A stretch of DNA of 64,000 nt from Ahaetulla prasina (GCF_028640845.1 NC_080539.1:104806554-104870553), one strand, 5' to 3'. Numbered from the stretch's first letter, positions 30,295 through 43,383 are shown. Notes: generated from the sequence alone by a model not told the origin. Translations and numbers: made by a program.

Positions 30295-30606
30295 ATGCGC
30301 TATACTGTACATGAACTCTTGCGCCTGCGAGGTGCCCCCGCCTCGCAGGAATGGCCCACGTCGCTACCAAGGGCCGGCCTCAATGACGGGTCTTGGGACC
30401 CACAGAGGTGGCATGCGAGAAGAAAGAGCCTTTGGGGGTTTTTAGACAGGGTATTTTTAAGGGGTGGGAGGGTTAGGGCGGGTGATGGGGGTAGCCCGTC
30501 GGGAGGGAAACCAGTTCCAGCACATGCTCGTGGCGACTATCAAATGGGTTCGGAGGTTATGGGGGGGGTGTTCCTTTGTGTGAGGGTGAGTCTATTTGCA
30601 CGGTAA
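30295..30606 (+). CDS. LINE ORF1 with 4E-T-like eIF4E-binding segment
   Basis: The 103-codon frame starts at ATG 30295. Residues 2-9 are R-Y-T-V-H-E-L-L, which fits Y-x4-L-hydrophobic. W-D-P-Q-R-W-H-A begins at residue 34 (30394), again 31 residues after the tyrosine. It differs from the other copy at about a third of positions, but the motif residues, P-A-S-Q-E-W-P and L-x-R-A are kept. This suggests constraint before insertion. The Gly-rich basic remainder is less alike. As for the other copy, the link to 4E-T is by eye and from memory. The frame overlaps the following ORF2 stretch, which is open from 30576. Confidence 0.75.
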   Translation: MRYTVHELLRLRGAPASQEWPTSLPRAGLNDGSWDPQRWHARRKSLWGFLDRVFLRGGRVRAGDGGSPSGGKPVPAHARGDYQMGSEVMGGVFLCVRVSLFAR

Positions 30607-33567
30607 GTGGGAGGGGCAGATATGGCAGAAGGGGGGGATCGTATCGACGTAGGGGGTCACGCGTTCGATGTATGCAGGCGATCGCGTGCCCCGATCCCCC
30701 TGACTTTTCCCGTTCCCCGGATGGTCAAGACCCTCAGAGCCTGGGCCTTCGTCTGATGTTATGCAACGCACGGTCCGTGGCCAATAAGGCCCCCCTAATA
30801 CATGATCTGATTCAGGGGGGTGCCGCGGATATTATAGGCGTTACGGAGACCTGGTTGGGCACTGAAGGGGGTGTGCCCCTGGTCGAGATGTGCCCACCAG
30901 GTTTCCGTGCATTCCATCAGCCGAGGGCCCAGGGTAGGGGTGGAGGGGTGGCGGTTGTTATTAAAGAGAGTCTAGAGCCGAGGGAGACCACTGTACCTCA
31001 GATTGCCGGGTGTGAATCCCTCTTTGTGAGGTGGGGTCATAGATGTCAGATGGGCTTGCTGGTCGCGTACCTGGCTCCTTGCTGCATGACAGCCGCCCTG
31101 CCCGAGCTCCTGGAGGTGCTTGCCGGGGTGGCAGTGGAGACCCCCAGACTTTTAGTCATGGGGGACTTTAACTTGCCATCTGCCGGCTCATCATCGACAG
31201 TAGCTCGGGAGTTCTTGGCCTCCATGACGGCCTTGGACCTGACTCAAGTAGTGGATGGCCCCACTCACATCGGGGGAGGCACACTGGACCTGATTTTCAT
31301 CTCTGGTCAGTGGTTGAAGGATCTGGACTTGAGAGATATAGTCACAGAACCTTTGTCATGGTCAGATCACTCTCTCCTTCGCCTGGACTTTCTGACCGCT
31401 ACCCAACACCGCAGGGAGATGGAACCATTACGTTGGTACCGTCCCAGGCGCCTGATGGACCCAGAGAGGTTTCGGACGGAGCTTGGGCCACTTCCTGAGG
31501 GTCTGGCTCACGGCACGGCAGAGGAACTAGCCGCAGCCTGGCAACGGGCTGCGGCTGGGGCTTTAGACCATGTCGTGCCTCTGCGGCCTCTGACCCGGCG
31601 CAGATCCCAACCGGCTCCTTGGTTCTCCGAGGAGCTGAGGGGGATGAAACGCCGGAGAAGACGCCTAGAGAGTTCCTGGAGGTCCAGCCGTTCAGAGGCT
31701 GATCGGACACTAGTTAGATCTTATACTAGGACCTTCCTAGTGGCACTGAGGCGGGCGTTGCTCGCCTCCTCCCTCATTGCGTCGGCAGATAACCGCCCAG
31801 CTGCCCTGTTTGGGTGACCGCTCCCTCCTTCACCAGGGGCGGGATGACCCGTTGCAGGGACGTGCTGAGGAGTTTAACGGTTATCTATACGATAAAATCG
31901 TTCAGCTTAGGGACGGTCTGGACCAAAATTGTGGCGATTCGGACGGGGCATCTGAGGGCGGTCTTGATGATGTTGTCTGGGATGAGTTTGACCCTGTGAC
32001 TCCCGAGGACATGGACAGGTTGCTGGGTAGATTGAATGCCACCACGTGTTTACTGGACCCGTGCCCCTCCTGGCTGGTGCTGGCCACTCAGGTGGTGGCA
32101 CGAGGCTGGCTCAGGGATTCTGAGCACTTCCTTGTTGAAGGGAGTCTTTCCGGCCGCCTTGAAAGAGGCGGTGGTGAGGCCCCTCCTCAAGAAGCCTTCC
32201 CTGGACCTGGCTGTTTTAGATAATTATCGTCCGGTCTCCAACCTTCGCTTCGCGGCGAAGGTTGTAGAGAGTATGGTGGCATATCAGTTTCCCCTGCACC
32301 TGGAGGAAACTGTCTATCTGGACCCGTTCAGTCCGGCTTCCGGCCGGTTACAGCACTGAGCGGCTTTGGTCGCGTTGGTGGATGATCTCTGGAGGGCCAG
32401 GGATGAGGGTTGTTCCTCTGCCCTGGTCCTATTAGACCTCTCAGCGGCTTTGATACCATCGACCATGGTATCCTGCTGCGCGGTTGGAGGATTGGGAGTG
32501 AGAGGCACCGTTTATCGGTGGTTCTCCTCCTATCTCTCCGACCGTCGCAGACGGTGTTGACGGGGGCAGAGGTCGACCCGCGGCGCCTCACTTGTGGGGT
32601 GCCGCGGGGTCGATTCTCTCGCCTTCTGTTCAACATCTATATGAAGCCGCTGGGTGAGATCATCAGTGGCTTCGGTGTGAGGTACCAGCTGTCGCTGATG
32701 ACACCCAGCTGTACTTTTCACACGGGCCACCCCAATGAAGCTATCAGTGCTGTCCCGGTGTTTGGAAGCCGTGCGGGTCTGGATGGGGAGAAACAGGCTC
32801 AAGCTCAATCCCTCCAAGGCGGAGTGGCTGTGGATGCGGCATCCCGGTACAGTCAGCTGAGTCCACGGCTGACTGTTGGGAGCGAGTCATTGGCCCGATG
32901 GAGAGGGTGCGCAACTTGGGCGTTCTCCTGGATGAGCGGCTGTCTTTTGAAGACCATTTGACGGCCGTCTCCAGGAGAGCTTTCCACCAGGTTCGCCTGG
33001 TGCGCCAGTTCGCCCTTTCTGAACCGGGATGCCTTGTGCACAGTCACTCACGCCCTTGTGACGTCTCGTCTGGACTACTGCAATGCTCTCTACATGGGGC
33101 TCCCCTTGAGGGGCATCCGGAGGCTACAGTTAGTCCAGAATGCAGCTGCGCGGGTGATAGAGGGAGCCCCTCGTGGCTCCCGAGTGACACCTATCCTGCG
33201 CAGGCTGCACTGGCTACCTGTGGCCTTCCGGGTGCGCTTCAAGGTGTTGGTGAACGTCTTTAAAGCGCTCCATGGCATAGGGCCGGGTTATTTACGGGAC
33301 CGCCTGCTGCTGCGAATACCTCTCACCGACCCGTGCGCTCTCACAGAGGGACTCCTCAGGGTGCCGTCAGCGCGACAGTGTCGTCTGGCGACGCCCAGGG
33401 GAAGGGCCTTCTCTGTGGGGGCTCCCGCCCTCTGGAACGAACTCCCCCGAGGACTCCGTCAACTTCCGGACCTCCGAACCTTTCGCCGCGAGCTTAAAAC
33501 TCATTCATCTGCGCTGGACTGGGTTAGTTTTTTAAGTCTATGGGTTTTTAATGGGTTTTTATCTTAA
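30576..33567 (+). pseudogene. L2-like LINE ORF2, frameshifted
   Basis: An open frame of 413 codons (30576-31817) has the full EEP endonuclease: L-M-L-C-N-A-R-S near 30755, V-T-E-T-W-L near 30840, M-G-D-F-N near 31158, D-L-I-F-I-S near 31290, and S-W-S-D-H near 31360. After a frameshift near 31815 the linker continues to about 32220. RT pieces follow with N-Y-R-P-V-S-N-L (near 32224) and decayed palm motifs to about 32960. The C-terminal block is open from 33034 to 33567, with R-L-D-Y-C-N-A-L and W-N-E-L-P. It cannot make a full protein as read. Confidence 0.88.
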
Positions 33568-33726
33568 ATTTTTAATTGTGGCCAATTTAATAAGTTTTTT
33601 AATTGTATTTTAATCGTATTTATAGTGTATTGTGTATTTTTTACCTGGCTGTGAACCGCCCTGAGTCCTTCGGGAGAAGGGCGGTATACAAATTTAAATA
33701 ATAAATAAAATAAATAAATAAATATA

Positions 33727-35349
33727 CTGCTAGTGCAAGAAATCAACTGATGCTGTTCCACCATCATCAACTGGCAGTCTGGTTTAGACAGCTCTACAGA
33801 GCAGTCCTGATTTGGGCTAAGCACTGGTTGCCAAACAGATCCTCCTTCTCAGTTGCCCAAAAATTATTCAGCTCTGGCTTTTGCTGCTGCCTCCAACCTT
33901 CAGTTACAACGACTTTGAAAGAATTCAGAGACTCACCTCATGCCATCCCCAAGCTAAATCCAGCATGAATCCTATGTGCCATTCTTAGCACACATCTGAC
34001 TTTGGCCCTGGATAACACACACAGAATGTTTTCTTGAAGGATCTTAATCTTTTAAATAATATTTTTAACAAACAGATAGAATAGCCCCTTTTATTTCATA
34101 GAGAAAGCAAGAAATCTCTGATATGCTTCCAATCTAGACTAAGTTGTATGCTCCTTTATTCCCCCCTCCTAAAAATTCTGCTTTTATCAGATAAAATTCC
34201 TGAAATAATATGGATAGCTAAAGAAGTTTGAGAAAGAGGGAAGAAAGGAGAAAGAGAAGAACAGAGCAATAGCAGGCAAATTCAGATATTGTGCAATACA
34301 CAGTCTCTCCGCTTTGAGAAAAAGCTAGCAAGGATTGGAGATACGAGGAACATACAGATTTGCTGTGATTGCTCATTGACTACAAATTGAACTAACAACA
34401 CAAAAGGATCGTGGTTACTATTGTGTGTAGTGCAATCAAAGTTACTGCTTTGTTGTAGCACTCAGTGGTTTACATCAAGTGCAATGCGCAATACATAGAT
34501 ACTTCAGTAGCTCTTATTTATTGTGAGACAATTTTTCAGTCCATCATGGATAAATCTCAAGAGATTATTTCCTCTTATGAGAAAACAAAAAGGTAAAAGT
34601 AAAACCTCCAATCAAGCCAATACCTGATGATTATGGATATTTCCCCACTAGTGACTTATAGTGTCTTTTAGAGTCATCAAACCATAATTGTGCCAAAATA
34701 ATGGTAATGAGAACAGGATGCAACAATGATGGCCAGGTAATGCTATAAAGATACTATAAATCACTAGGAGATAAATGATACTGTATATCCACATAGTTTT
34801 CTTAGAAGGGATTTGCCTAAAGAAAAGAAACAGAGAAGAAAATTAATTACACAGATAGGCAAATTTGCAGCATGGATGGCAATAGGATAAACCATGTACA
34901 ATGGGAGAAAGGAGATCATATTTCAGTCATAGAATGTAAATTATTTAAACTCTGTTAATATTTCATGATAAGGTTCTGTTTCTCTTTCTCTTACTTTCCC
35001 GAAGGAAGAAGTGCCAAGATCCATGACACATTTAAAACATACTTAAAGTCTTCCACAAAGCAGACTTCTTAAAAAAAACTCCGTCCTTATGAGATAATTT
35101 CAAATATTTCAATAAATTCCTAGCTATTGCACTTCAATTGATATTGAAAAATAATTTAACCAAAAAAAACAATTGCCAAATTTGGCATATTCACCCTGAA
35201 TATAGTTTGACTCTTTCCTCAAAGAGGTGTCTATAGTCTGAACTGAGACAGCTTAGTTTCTGTATTAGGTTCTATGCATTCAAAGATACTGTGAAAAAGG
35301 ACCCCAAATCAAACAGTTTATGGATACTCTATTTTCAATTCAGTTAGAG
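33727..35349. other. unannotated sequence
   Basis: No gene or recognisable repeat. AT-rich. Confidence 0.5.
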
Positions 35350-35563
35350 CTTTGTTGGTGCTAGTGGTTGAAGCACCAGGCTAGAAACCAGGAGACTGAA
35401 TTCTCGTCTTGCCCAAGGCACAAAACCAGCTGGTGGCCTTAGAGCACTAGTCTCTCTCTCTTAGCTCTGGGAAGAAAGCAAGGGCAAACTACTTCTGAAA
35501 ACCTTGCTGAAAAAACTGCAAGGATTTGTCCAGGCAATCATCAGAAGCCAAAAGCTGACTTGA
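35350..35563 (+). mobile_element. MIR-like tRNA-derived SINE
   Basis: The head 'gctagtggttgaagcacca' is followed by 'aaaccaggagactgaattc'; the tail has 'aaactgcaaggatttgtcc' and ends 'gctgacttgaag'. The last part resembles the BovB 3' end style. A CT/GT microsatellite adjoins. Confidence 0.65.
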
Positions 35564-35564
35564 A

Positions 35565-35565
35565 G

Positions 35566-35612
<47 letters not shown>
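35565..35612. repeat. (CT)n(GT)n compound microsatellite
   Basis: Eleven CT units pass directly into about twelve GT units. Confidence 0.95.
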
Positions 35613-35617
<5 letters not shown>

Positions 35618-35721
35618 ATGGATCTCTGAAATGATGAGCCAACAGATCATGGGTTATCTAGACAACTATCTATTGTTCTTCTCCAGTTTGATAGCCTTTC
35701 ACCTCCGGAATTTACATGTTC

Positions 35722-36234
35722 TGTCCCCCTTGCCTCCGTCCGAGCGATGACTTAATTAGCCGGCACTATCAGCTCTGGCAGCAAACTAGCGAGCGTCTGC
35801 CAAGTGTCTCTGTTATCTCCCTTGATGCCGATGAGTCAACAAACAGTACTTCAGCTCTAGTTAAGCAGTTGATTTGCCTGCTATGAAGAGGCATAGCAGC
35901 CCTTGCTGCTTTTATATCCTGTGGGGTGTGGCTCCATGACTCAGCACTTCCTAGGCCTGCCCCACCCCTGCTTCTGTTGTTCCTGCCTCTCCTGCCTACG
36001 AAACCTAGGGTCCAGCCAGGCCTGATTGCCATCAGCTGGGTCTGGAGGCATGGCCTGGGGGGTAAAGAGTCAGGGGATGGAGGCCTCGTTATTTCCTCCA
36101 TCTGGCCTGCCTCTGGCTCCTGGAGCTGAGCCAGGGAAGCCAGTGCTCCCAAGGTAAGTCCTGATGGCCCTTCCCCCTCACTTTCCAAGTCACTTTCTGG
36201 CAGGGAGCCCGGCTCAGGGGCCGCAGACACAACA
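35722..36234 (-). mobile_element. Candidate solo LTR with open frame
   Basis: The 513-bp segment starts TGTCCCCC and ends CACAACA. On the minus strand it has a TATAAAAGC box (about 35910-35918), consistent with an LTR promoter. The minus frame 36329-35769 (186 codons) runs through it and is rich in Pro, Glu and Ser. I have seen such open, acidic U3 regions in squamate LTRs, but cannot name the family. The flanking 5-mers do not match, so the ends are uncertain. Confidence 0.5.
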
Positions 36235-38078
36235 GTACAGTTAAAATGGCCAACGTATCTGGAAAAGATTGTATTATACCAAATTAAAATTCTTAGTTTG
36301 TCAGATGGCTTTTCTTTAATCATACACATGCAATAATTAATAAAAAATAATTTGTAAGAAAGTTTTACCTTTCGATCTACTTCAGTAGGTTTAATAATAC
36401 AGCTTTATTACTCAGTGCTATTTTCTATTTTCTTCTCTGCTCTGTTTTCTTAAGAAAGATGTTCTGTTCCACATTCTGAAGCCCTGTACTCAAAGGTGTG
36501 CACTCCAAATTTTAAAGCTTCTTGTACAGAGTGCAGCCAATGAAGGTGAGGTCTCAAGATGCACGATCAACAAAACAGTCATGTAATGAAAGGGTTCAGA
36601 ATCTTCACAAAGATGATTTGTAGGAATTCACCAGGCATAAATTCAATGAACATACTCCTAGGATGTTCTGCAAAGGAGAGACAAAGTGGCAATGTAATTA
36701 AGTTACAAAATAGGACAGAAAGGGGGGTTTGAGTCTTTTCAGCTGGCATGGCATACTTACTCTGAGTAGCTCTGGGAAATGCTAGGAGTTAGAAGCAGGA
36801 CAATTATTGACACTTCTGAACTTTGTGTTGGAGAAGATTCCTGAGAATACAGCCAAGAAAACAAACAAATGGATCAGTGAACAAATCAACCCAGAGTTCT
36901 CACTCATGACACTAATGACTAGGGTCAAATGATCATATTTCAGACATATTATATGAAGATGTAGCTTTTTGGGGAAGTCTTTAATTCTGGGAAAGATGGA
37001 AGGAAAGAAAGAAGAAGATAGATGACCAACAGTAAGTTGGATAGACTCAGTGAGTGTATCATTGGAAGACTTGAAAGACCAGGTTAGATTGTCATAAAGC
37101 AAATCTATCTGTGCAGTTTCCAGGAGTCATCTACAACTTGATGGCTCAAAATCAATCAATATATGAAACAGCATGGATTTCTTTAGCCATGGGTTAGAAA
37201 AACACAGGGGCTAACTCAGGATAAAACAGTGTCAATTTGCACGGAGAAGCTTTACACCAAAATAGTATGAAAACTACCTCTTCAATTCTCAAGCAGGAGT
37301 CGAGACATGAATATTTCAACACTGTAGCCTAATTAAGCAGGAGCAACCATGCAGTCACTTAGCATTCCCAGAACGGAAGCGTTTGATTAAGAGCAAGACT
37401 CTTGAGAGTGATGTTAGGTGAGCTAGAGTGGGCATGTAGCACACAGCAACTACCCATGTTAAGAGACCTTAATTGGAAATTCTCAAAGTAATTTTTAGTT
37501 CTTCCCTTTACTACATTTTCACAGGAGCACTTTGAATGTCTTTATTTGCAAACAACTACTTGTATCAAAGATGATCAAGTAATGTGGCAAGCCTCAATTC
37601 TGCTGCCTATCAGTAATATTGGAACGAGTGCATATTTTCAGAGTATATGCTATGGCAATATATTTTTTCCCAATTTAAAAAAGTGATCAGAAAAAAAGAA
37701 ATCCCCTCTTGCCCTCACATATTTTATTTATTTTGTCAAATTTATATAGCCACCCTTCTCACACAAAGTGACTTCACACAGCGCATGTCATGAAGAAAAA
37801 ACAACTCACAGCCCATAAATAACAATGATGTTCAAATCAATTATATCAGATTCATGTTTTTAAAAGGTATTCACATTTCTGTGAATTCTTAAAAAAACTG
37901 ATACAAGTTCATACTTCAGCTTTCAAGAAATGACTTATTTAAAACATTTATATATTTTAATACCATCTTAATACCAACTCTGGACAGCTCCCAGTCAATC
38001 CCTGATTGAATAAATGGTCATGAGGCGAGGATTACCCTGTAGGGAGGGAATAAGTCTGAGTGCAGCAAGGTAAATATA

Positions 38079-38080
<2 letters not shown>
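36235..38080. other. unannotated sequence
   Basis: No gene or recognisable repeat. Confidence 0.5.

Positions 38081-38128
<48 letters not shown>
38081..38128. repeat. (GT)24 microsatellite
   Basis: An uninterrupted dinucleotide run. Confidence 0.97.
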
Positions 38129-38130
<2 letters not shown>

Positions 38131-39308
38131 TTAAAGGGCTTCATGAGAAACAAGGAAAGAATCACATATAGAAAGGGTAATTATGTGGCTTGTTCACATG
38201 CACCTTTGAAATTCAGACAATATCATGCACTTTGTACAATAACACAAGTCAATGTTTATTGTTTGGAATATTTGTTCCAAAGAACTTTGACAAGTGACGT
38301 TAAGAAAAAAAAATCCAACCGTTTAACAGTGAAGAATTTTCCAAATTAAACCTTCCATTTCACCCATGCCAATACCTTTGCACTTTGATAACCAGATCAG
38401 ACTCCACCCCAAGCATATGGACATTTTCTCTGACTCTTTTGTTAAGTCAAGAACATTTGCCAGAGAAGAGATTGGTGGTAAGGAAGGAAGTCTAACTCTT
38501 TCTATTGGGATTATTTCTTTTCCTTTTCCCATAAATGCATGTGCATCTTGACAATACAATGCTGTGCGGAAGTCCCAGTATTTTTAACAAGAGTTAAAAT
38601 AGTACATATACAGCTTTAAGATGCAATGTTGGCAAGTTTGGGAGAAATGATAAATATAGTCAAAATTTGTGCAAAAGCCTTGTTAAAATTTGTACCCCTT
38701 AAAGAAATCAAGATGATTAATCTTGTGTTTCATATCTGATTCCTGAAAGTCAATGTTAGCCTTATGGAAAACTGGCTACAATCCTATACCACAAAGTTTT
38801 AAATTGACGCAGAGAGCTGAATTTTCCCTTACTCAGTCGCCTCGTTCTGATATATTGGCACAAATATCAGTCAGCAAAACTAACCTGTTGGTTCTAATCA
38901 TATCAAAAACACCTAAGTCATAGAAAGACTAAACGTGATAACAGGATAAAGTACAAACTGTAAAATGCAAATCACTACAGAACCTGATACCGCAAAAAAA
39001 GGAGGATTGTAAATAAAATTATATTGTTGCCATGCTGATTCCTGTGAAGCATTTGAAAACATGGCTTTTGGTCTTCCACTAACACTACCACATTCAAGAA
39101 TTGTATCAGGATTGATGCCTTGCCCTATTACCTTTCTTATGCTAGCATCAATCCTTATTTTAGATCCCAATTGCAGAAGAAAAACTTGACTCTTACCTTC
39201 AGTAGCAGGCCCTTTTGAGGACTGCAGAGACCTTCCTGAGAGAGGTGGGGAGGTAGACATGCCTTCTGTTTATGAAAACCAAATACAATTTAAGATAATT
39301 AATAATAA
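38129..39308. other. unannotated sequence
   Basis: No gene or recognisable repeat. Confidence 0.5.
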
Positions 39309-39316
39309 AATTAAAC

Positions 39317-39577
39317 CAGTGGTGAAATCCAAATTCTTTTACTACCGGTTCTGTGGGCATGGCTTGGTGGACGTGGTATGGCTTAGTGGGCACGGCAGGG
39401 GAAGGATACTGCAAAATCTCATTCCCACCCCACTCCAGGGGAAGGATACTGCAAAATCTCCATTCCCACCCCACTCTGGGCCCAGCCAGAGGTGGTATTT
39501 GCCAGTTCTCTGAACTACTCAAAATTTCCGCTGCCGGTTCTCCAGAACCTGTCAGAACCTGCTGGATTTCACCCCTG
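39317..39577 (+). mobile_element. hAT-type MITE of the six-copy family
   Basis: The ends are CAGTGGTGAAATCC and GGATTTCACCCCTG. Flanks AATTAAAC and AATTAAAA match at 7 of 8. The interior has an imperfect tandem phrase 'aggggaaggatactgcaaaa', given twice (about 39398 and 39437). Confidence 0.93.
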
Positions 39578-39585
39578 AATTAAAA

Positions 39586-40372
39586 CCCTTCCGAACAATA
39601 GTGGAGAATTGAAGTGGAATGGAAAGCCAGGCATGGCATGGCAATAATCGGAGTCTATTCTCTTGGTGACATTTGCTGCTGTGTACAATTGCTCCCAGTG
39701 CCGAACCAGGAAAAATGACCCTGCTGCTGTTAAAATCGACTCTGATAATTATACTAGACATTTCCAAGCAAGCGATCCTATCAAAAGCGGTGCCCATTCA
39801 TTAATCAAAGAGACGCAACACGAAGTGAACAATTTATTTAATCGATTTCTTCATTTTTGCTACCCAAATTAGTGAATTAGTGTCTGCATGCTCACACATC
39901 TTCAGCCATGAAATAGCTGTTTTCCCAGATGCCAGAAATTCAACACTGAGTAATGCAATGCAGATATAGGGCTGAAACCCTGGAATCTTTCCCCCTAAAT
40001 GTGCTCTCTCCTCAGCAGAAGGCAAGTCAACTTGTTAGTAGGACAATCTGGTATGATGTCCACCCCCACCCCCAGAAAACATTTCCATAAAATACAATGG
40101 GGATTAGTAACAGGTGAATGATTGTAAATTGGTGCTTAGGTAACATGTGAGGCTGGCACATGAAATAGAGAGACGAATGGCACAAACATTGAGGTAGACT
40201 GGAGAGAAACGCATGCAGTGCTAGAAAAGTTATACAGCATGTCAGCTGGTTTTTTCCTGTGATAACCTTTGCATGCTTGATTTGCATTCTTCTTGTGTCT
40301 TTTTTCAGCTTTACCAGATGCAGATATCTGGATGGCCGCTATATGACAGCCAAGAGAGACAGAACTCAAAGA
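39586..40372. other. unannotated sequence
   Basis: No gene or recognisable repeat. Confidence 0.5.
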
Positions 40373-40380
40373 CTTTAATG

Positions 40381-40643
40381 CAGTGGTGAAATCCAAATTT
40401 TTTTACTACTGGTTTTGTGGGTGTGGCTTGGTGGGAGTGGTATGGCTTGGTGGGCGTGGCAGGGGAAGGATACTGCAAAATCCCCATTCCCTCCCCATTC
40501 CTGGGGGAAGGATATTGCAAAATCTTCATTCCCACCCCACTCTGGGGCCAGCCAGAGGTGGTATTTGCCGGTTCTCCAAACTGCTCAAAATTTCCACTAC
40601 CGGTTCTCCAGAACCTGTCAGAACCTGCTGGATTTCACCCCTG
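40381..40643 (+). mobile_element. hAT-type MITE of the six-copy family
   Basis: A perfect 8-bp duplication CTTTAATG lies at 40373-40380 and 40644-40651. The terminal 14-mers are CAGTGGTGAAATCC and GGATTTCACCCCTG. It is the best-preserved copy of the family. Confidence 0.95.
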
Positions 40644-40651
40644 CTTTAATG

Positions 40652-40962
40652 CCACTTAGGGGTCGTCCAGATGCTGGCAGTTCCAATCAGGTACTTCTAA
40701 ATTTTATTAAATTGGCTTTTTGTTAGTAGCCCATGTTTATTTTTATTGCTCCTTTTTTCAAAATGTACACAACTATGTTTTCTAACCTTATTTTTAGTAG
40801 GTTTTCCAGGCCATTCAGGCTTATTCATTGCGGCTACAAACAATTCTGTTTTTTAGGTTCACTTTTAATTTAGTATTTGTTTTGTCTGCTTGACTAAATT
40901 GTTGCTGTTGTTGATAGTGGTTTTGTAATGGTGCTGAATGAGTACTTGTGAGTTTTTACTAA
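40652..40962. other. unannotated sequence
   Basis: No feature was recognised. Confidence 0.5.
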
Positions 40963-41490
40963 TAGCAACAGCACTTAGACTTATATACCACTTCACAGTG
41001 CTCTTCAGCCCCCTCTAAGCAGTTTTACAGAGTCAGCATATTGTCCCCAACAATCTGGATCCTCATTTTATTGACCTCAGAAGGATGGAAGGCACCTTGA
41101 GCAGATGAGAGTCGAACTGTCAAAATGCTGGCAGTGGGACGTGGTGGCTCAGGGGCTAGGATGTTGAGCTTGTCGATCGAAAGGTCAGCAGCTCAGCGGT
41201 TCGAATCCCTAGTGCTGCTGTGCAACGGGGTGAGCTCCCGTTACTTGTCCCAGCTTCTGCCAACCTAGCAGTTTCGAAAGCACGTAAAAATGCAAGTAGA
41301 AAAAATAGGGACCGCGTTGAGTCATGCCGGCCACATGACCACAGAAACGTCTTTCGACAACACTGGCTCTTTGGCTTTGAAACGGAGATGAGCACCTCCC
41401 CCTAGAGTCGGCAACGACTAGCACGTATGTGCGAGGGGAACTTTTATCTTTACTTTACTGCATTCTAATCACTGTGTTACCATGGCTAAT
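40963..41490 (-). mobile_element. tRNA-derived SINE split by a Sauria-type SINE
   Basis: The reverse of the family at 17391 and 29415: 'acttagacttatatacca' at 40976-40993 and 'ggatcctcattttattgacc' near 41058-41078. The head reappears after 41457 ('attctaatcactgtgttacc'). The other SINE sits between. Confidence 0.75.
41140..41457 (+). mobile_element. Sauria-type tRNA-derived SINE
   Basis: It has an A box ('tggctcaggggct', near 41148-41160), a B box ('ggttcgaatcc', near 41200-41210), and a tail 'acgactagcac...aggggaactttt' with (ATCTTT)n. About 318 bp. No exact target duplication was found. Confidence 0.88.
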
Positions 41491-43381
41491 ACAAGAATAG
41501 CACTGCCATCACTCCAGGATTGTGCTTTCACATAGAGTGCCTTAACCCAGAGTTAACCATTGCTAACCATTGACAAGTAGGTGGTCTGAATTATTCTTTT
41601 TTAAACAATTAGTAAAATATACATCATTGCCTAAGACCACCTACTTGGACCTGTATTTGACAAACTGAATTCTGCTGAATTCTAATTTGATGGCAAACTT
41701 AAGCCAGAATAATTAGAATCCTCTGTTATCCGAAGGTTTAAGAATAAAGCTTTTAATAGCTTTTAGACATAGCTTCTGGATTTCCAAAATTCTAAACACT
41801 AATCTTCTCTTGCATCTAGTCTTGGAATAAACATACTGAAAACTGAAAGCTGAGGTGCTAAATTGGCCTAGTGGCTGACTCAAAATCTTCCATTTGGTCA
41901 TTCCTGTATATATATTTAGCACTCCAGGAAAGTGGTCATTTAATAAACAACAAGAAAACTTATAAGGGGTTCAATTTTTTGGAGGGAGATGGGCGGTTAA
42001 GAAATATGAAATATTAAAAAAAACAAATAAATTAACAAATAAACTTTGCATTTCAGCTTCCAGAAACAATTATTTTTTTTAATCTGCATAATTAGAAACT
42101 TACTATGCAATTACACAATTAGCACATGAATATTATATACATGATGCTTCTTTTGTCTTCATTTTCTGTTTTTGTTTTTGGTAAACAGACCTATTCACAG
42201 ATTTTTGCAAACACTTTCTTCCTCACCAAGCAGTTTGACACTTCCTGGGTCATACCAAAATGACATTGTCTGAGTGAAGGAACTAGAAGCATACCTACTT
42301 AGATTGACCTTCCTGGATTGGTGGAAACATATGGGGACAAGTTACTCCTCAAGTAGTTAGGCCATATAGAGAAAAAACAATGACCAGTTTCCAAGGATAA
42401 TCCAGCATAGTTTGTGATAACCAATCATTAGACTAACATGTGGAAGCCAAACCTAATACACGTTTTTATTATTTACTTTATGTTATGGCTCTTGAAACAT
42501 GGAACTCTCCAATGTTCTGTACATTGCTAACTATATAGCACTAAAGGCTGATAAGGAAACTTGTTTAAATGCATTTCCTGACCAAAGTTGGAGGAAAATA
42601 ACAAAGGTGAATGTGTTTGTCAGTGTTTATGAGGGTGGGTGAATCACAAAGGAAGCCTTTCACCTTTCCCTCCATTTCTCTGGTTAACGCTCCTCTTCAG
42701 TTAACCTTGTAAACAATTCAGAAGAAAACGGTATCCTGTTATGTTGTGGTTGAATCCTTTAATGAAATTCCTCAGCTCAGTTCTTTACATTCTTTCTATC
42801 TCAAATGCTCCCCGAGGTTTCAATTAAGGCTAACATTCCTCCATTAATAAAACTATGTGTTATTGGTTTCTGCAATTCAGCAGCTATTATTTTCCAGGCC
42901 CAAACATATCATTTTTATAAATAGCTGTACAGTATGTTTAATTCAATTAAAAGCAAGACAGAAAACATGTTTCATAACAACTAAATTCTGAAATGAGTAA
43001 TGCCTTTAGGAATCCGTACTTAGGGCCACATAGACAATTATTTCTTAGATATTTGTTAGCTTATATTTTGTCTTCTTCTAAGAGCACAAGTCATCATACA
43101 GAATACTTTTTTTCCAAATGTTCTTCACAAAACAAAAATATTGCAAAAGCTGTCTGGTCTAAGAACATTAAACTACAGATAGCAGGGCACAAATATTGCT
43201 TCTCGGATGTTGTTTCTTTGTGGGGTTTGTGCTTCGTTACATTTATAAAAAGAAATAGTCTGTTGCCTGCACTGAAGTTTTTGTGTCCTCAGTAAAGTTC
43301 ACTTTGTCAGAAGAAGGAGTAGAACCTGTGTACAAACGTTTGTGTGCTTATTTCTAGATATGTATTTAAGAACTAGACTTA
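41491..43381. other. unannotated sequence
   Basis: No gene was recognised. The open frame at 42993-43295 is unlike known proteins. Confidence 0.5.
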
Positions 43382-43383
43382 TA

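Larger units (their letters stand above)
30285..33726 (+). mobile_element. L2-like LINE, nearly complete
   Basis: It is the same family as 19452-25649: ORF1, endonuclease, RT, C-terminus and 3' UTR with the CCGCCCT...AGGGCGG hairpin (about 33656-33685) and an (AAATAAAT)n tail. The 5' end falls just before the ORF1 ATG, so the 5' UTR is missing. ORF2 has several frameshifts. The target duplication is not clear. Confidence 0.9.
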
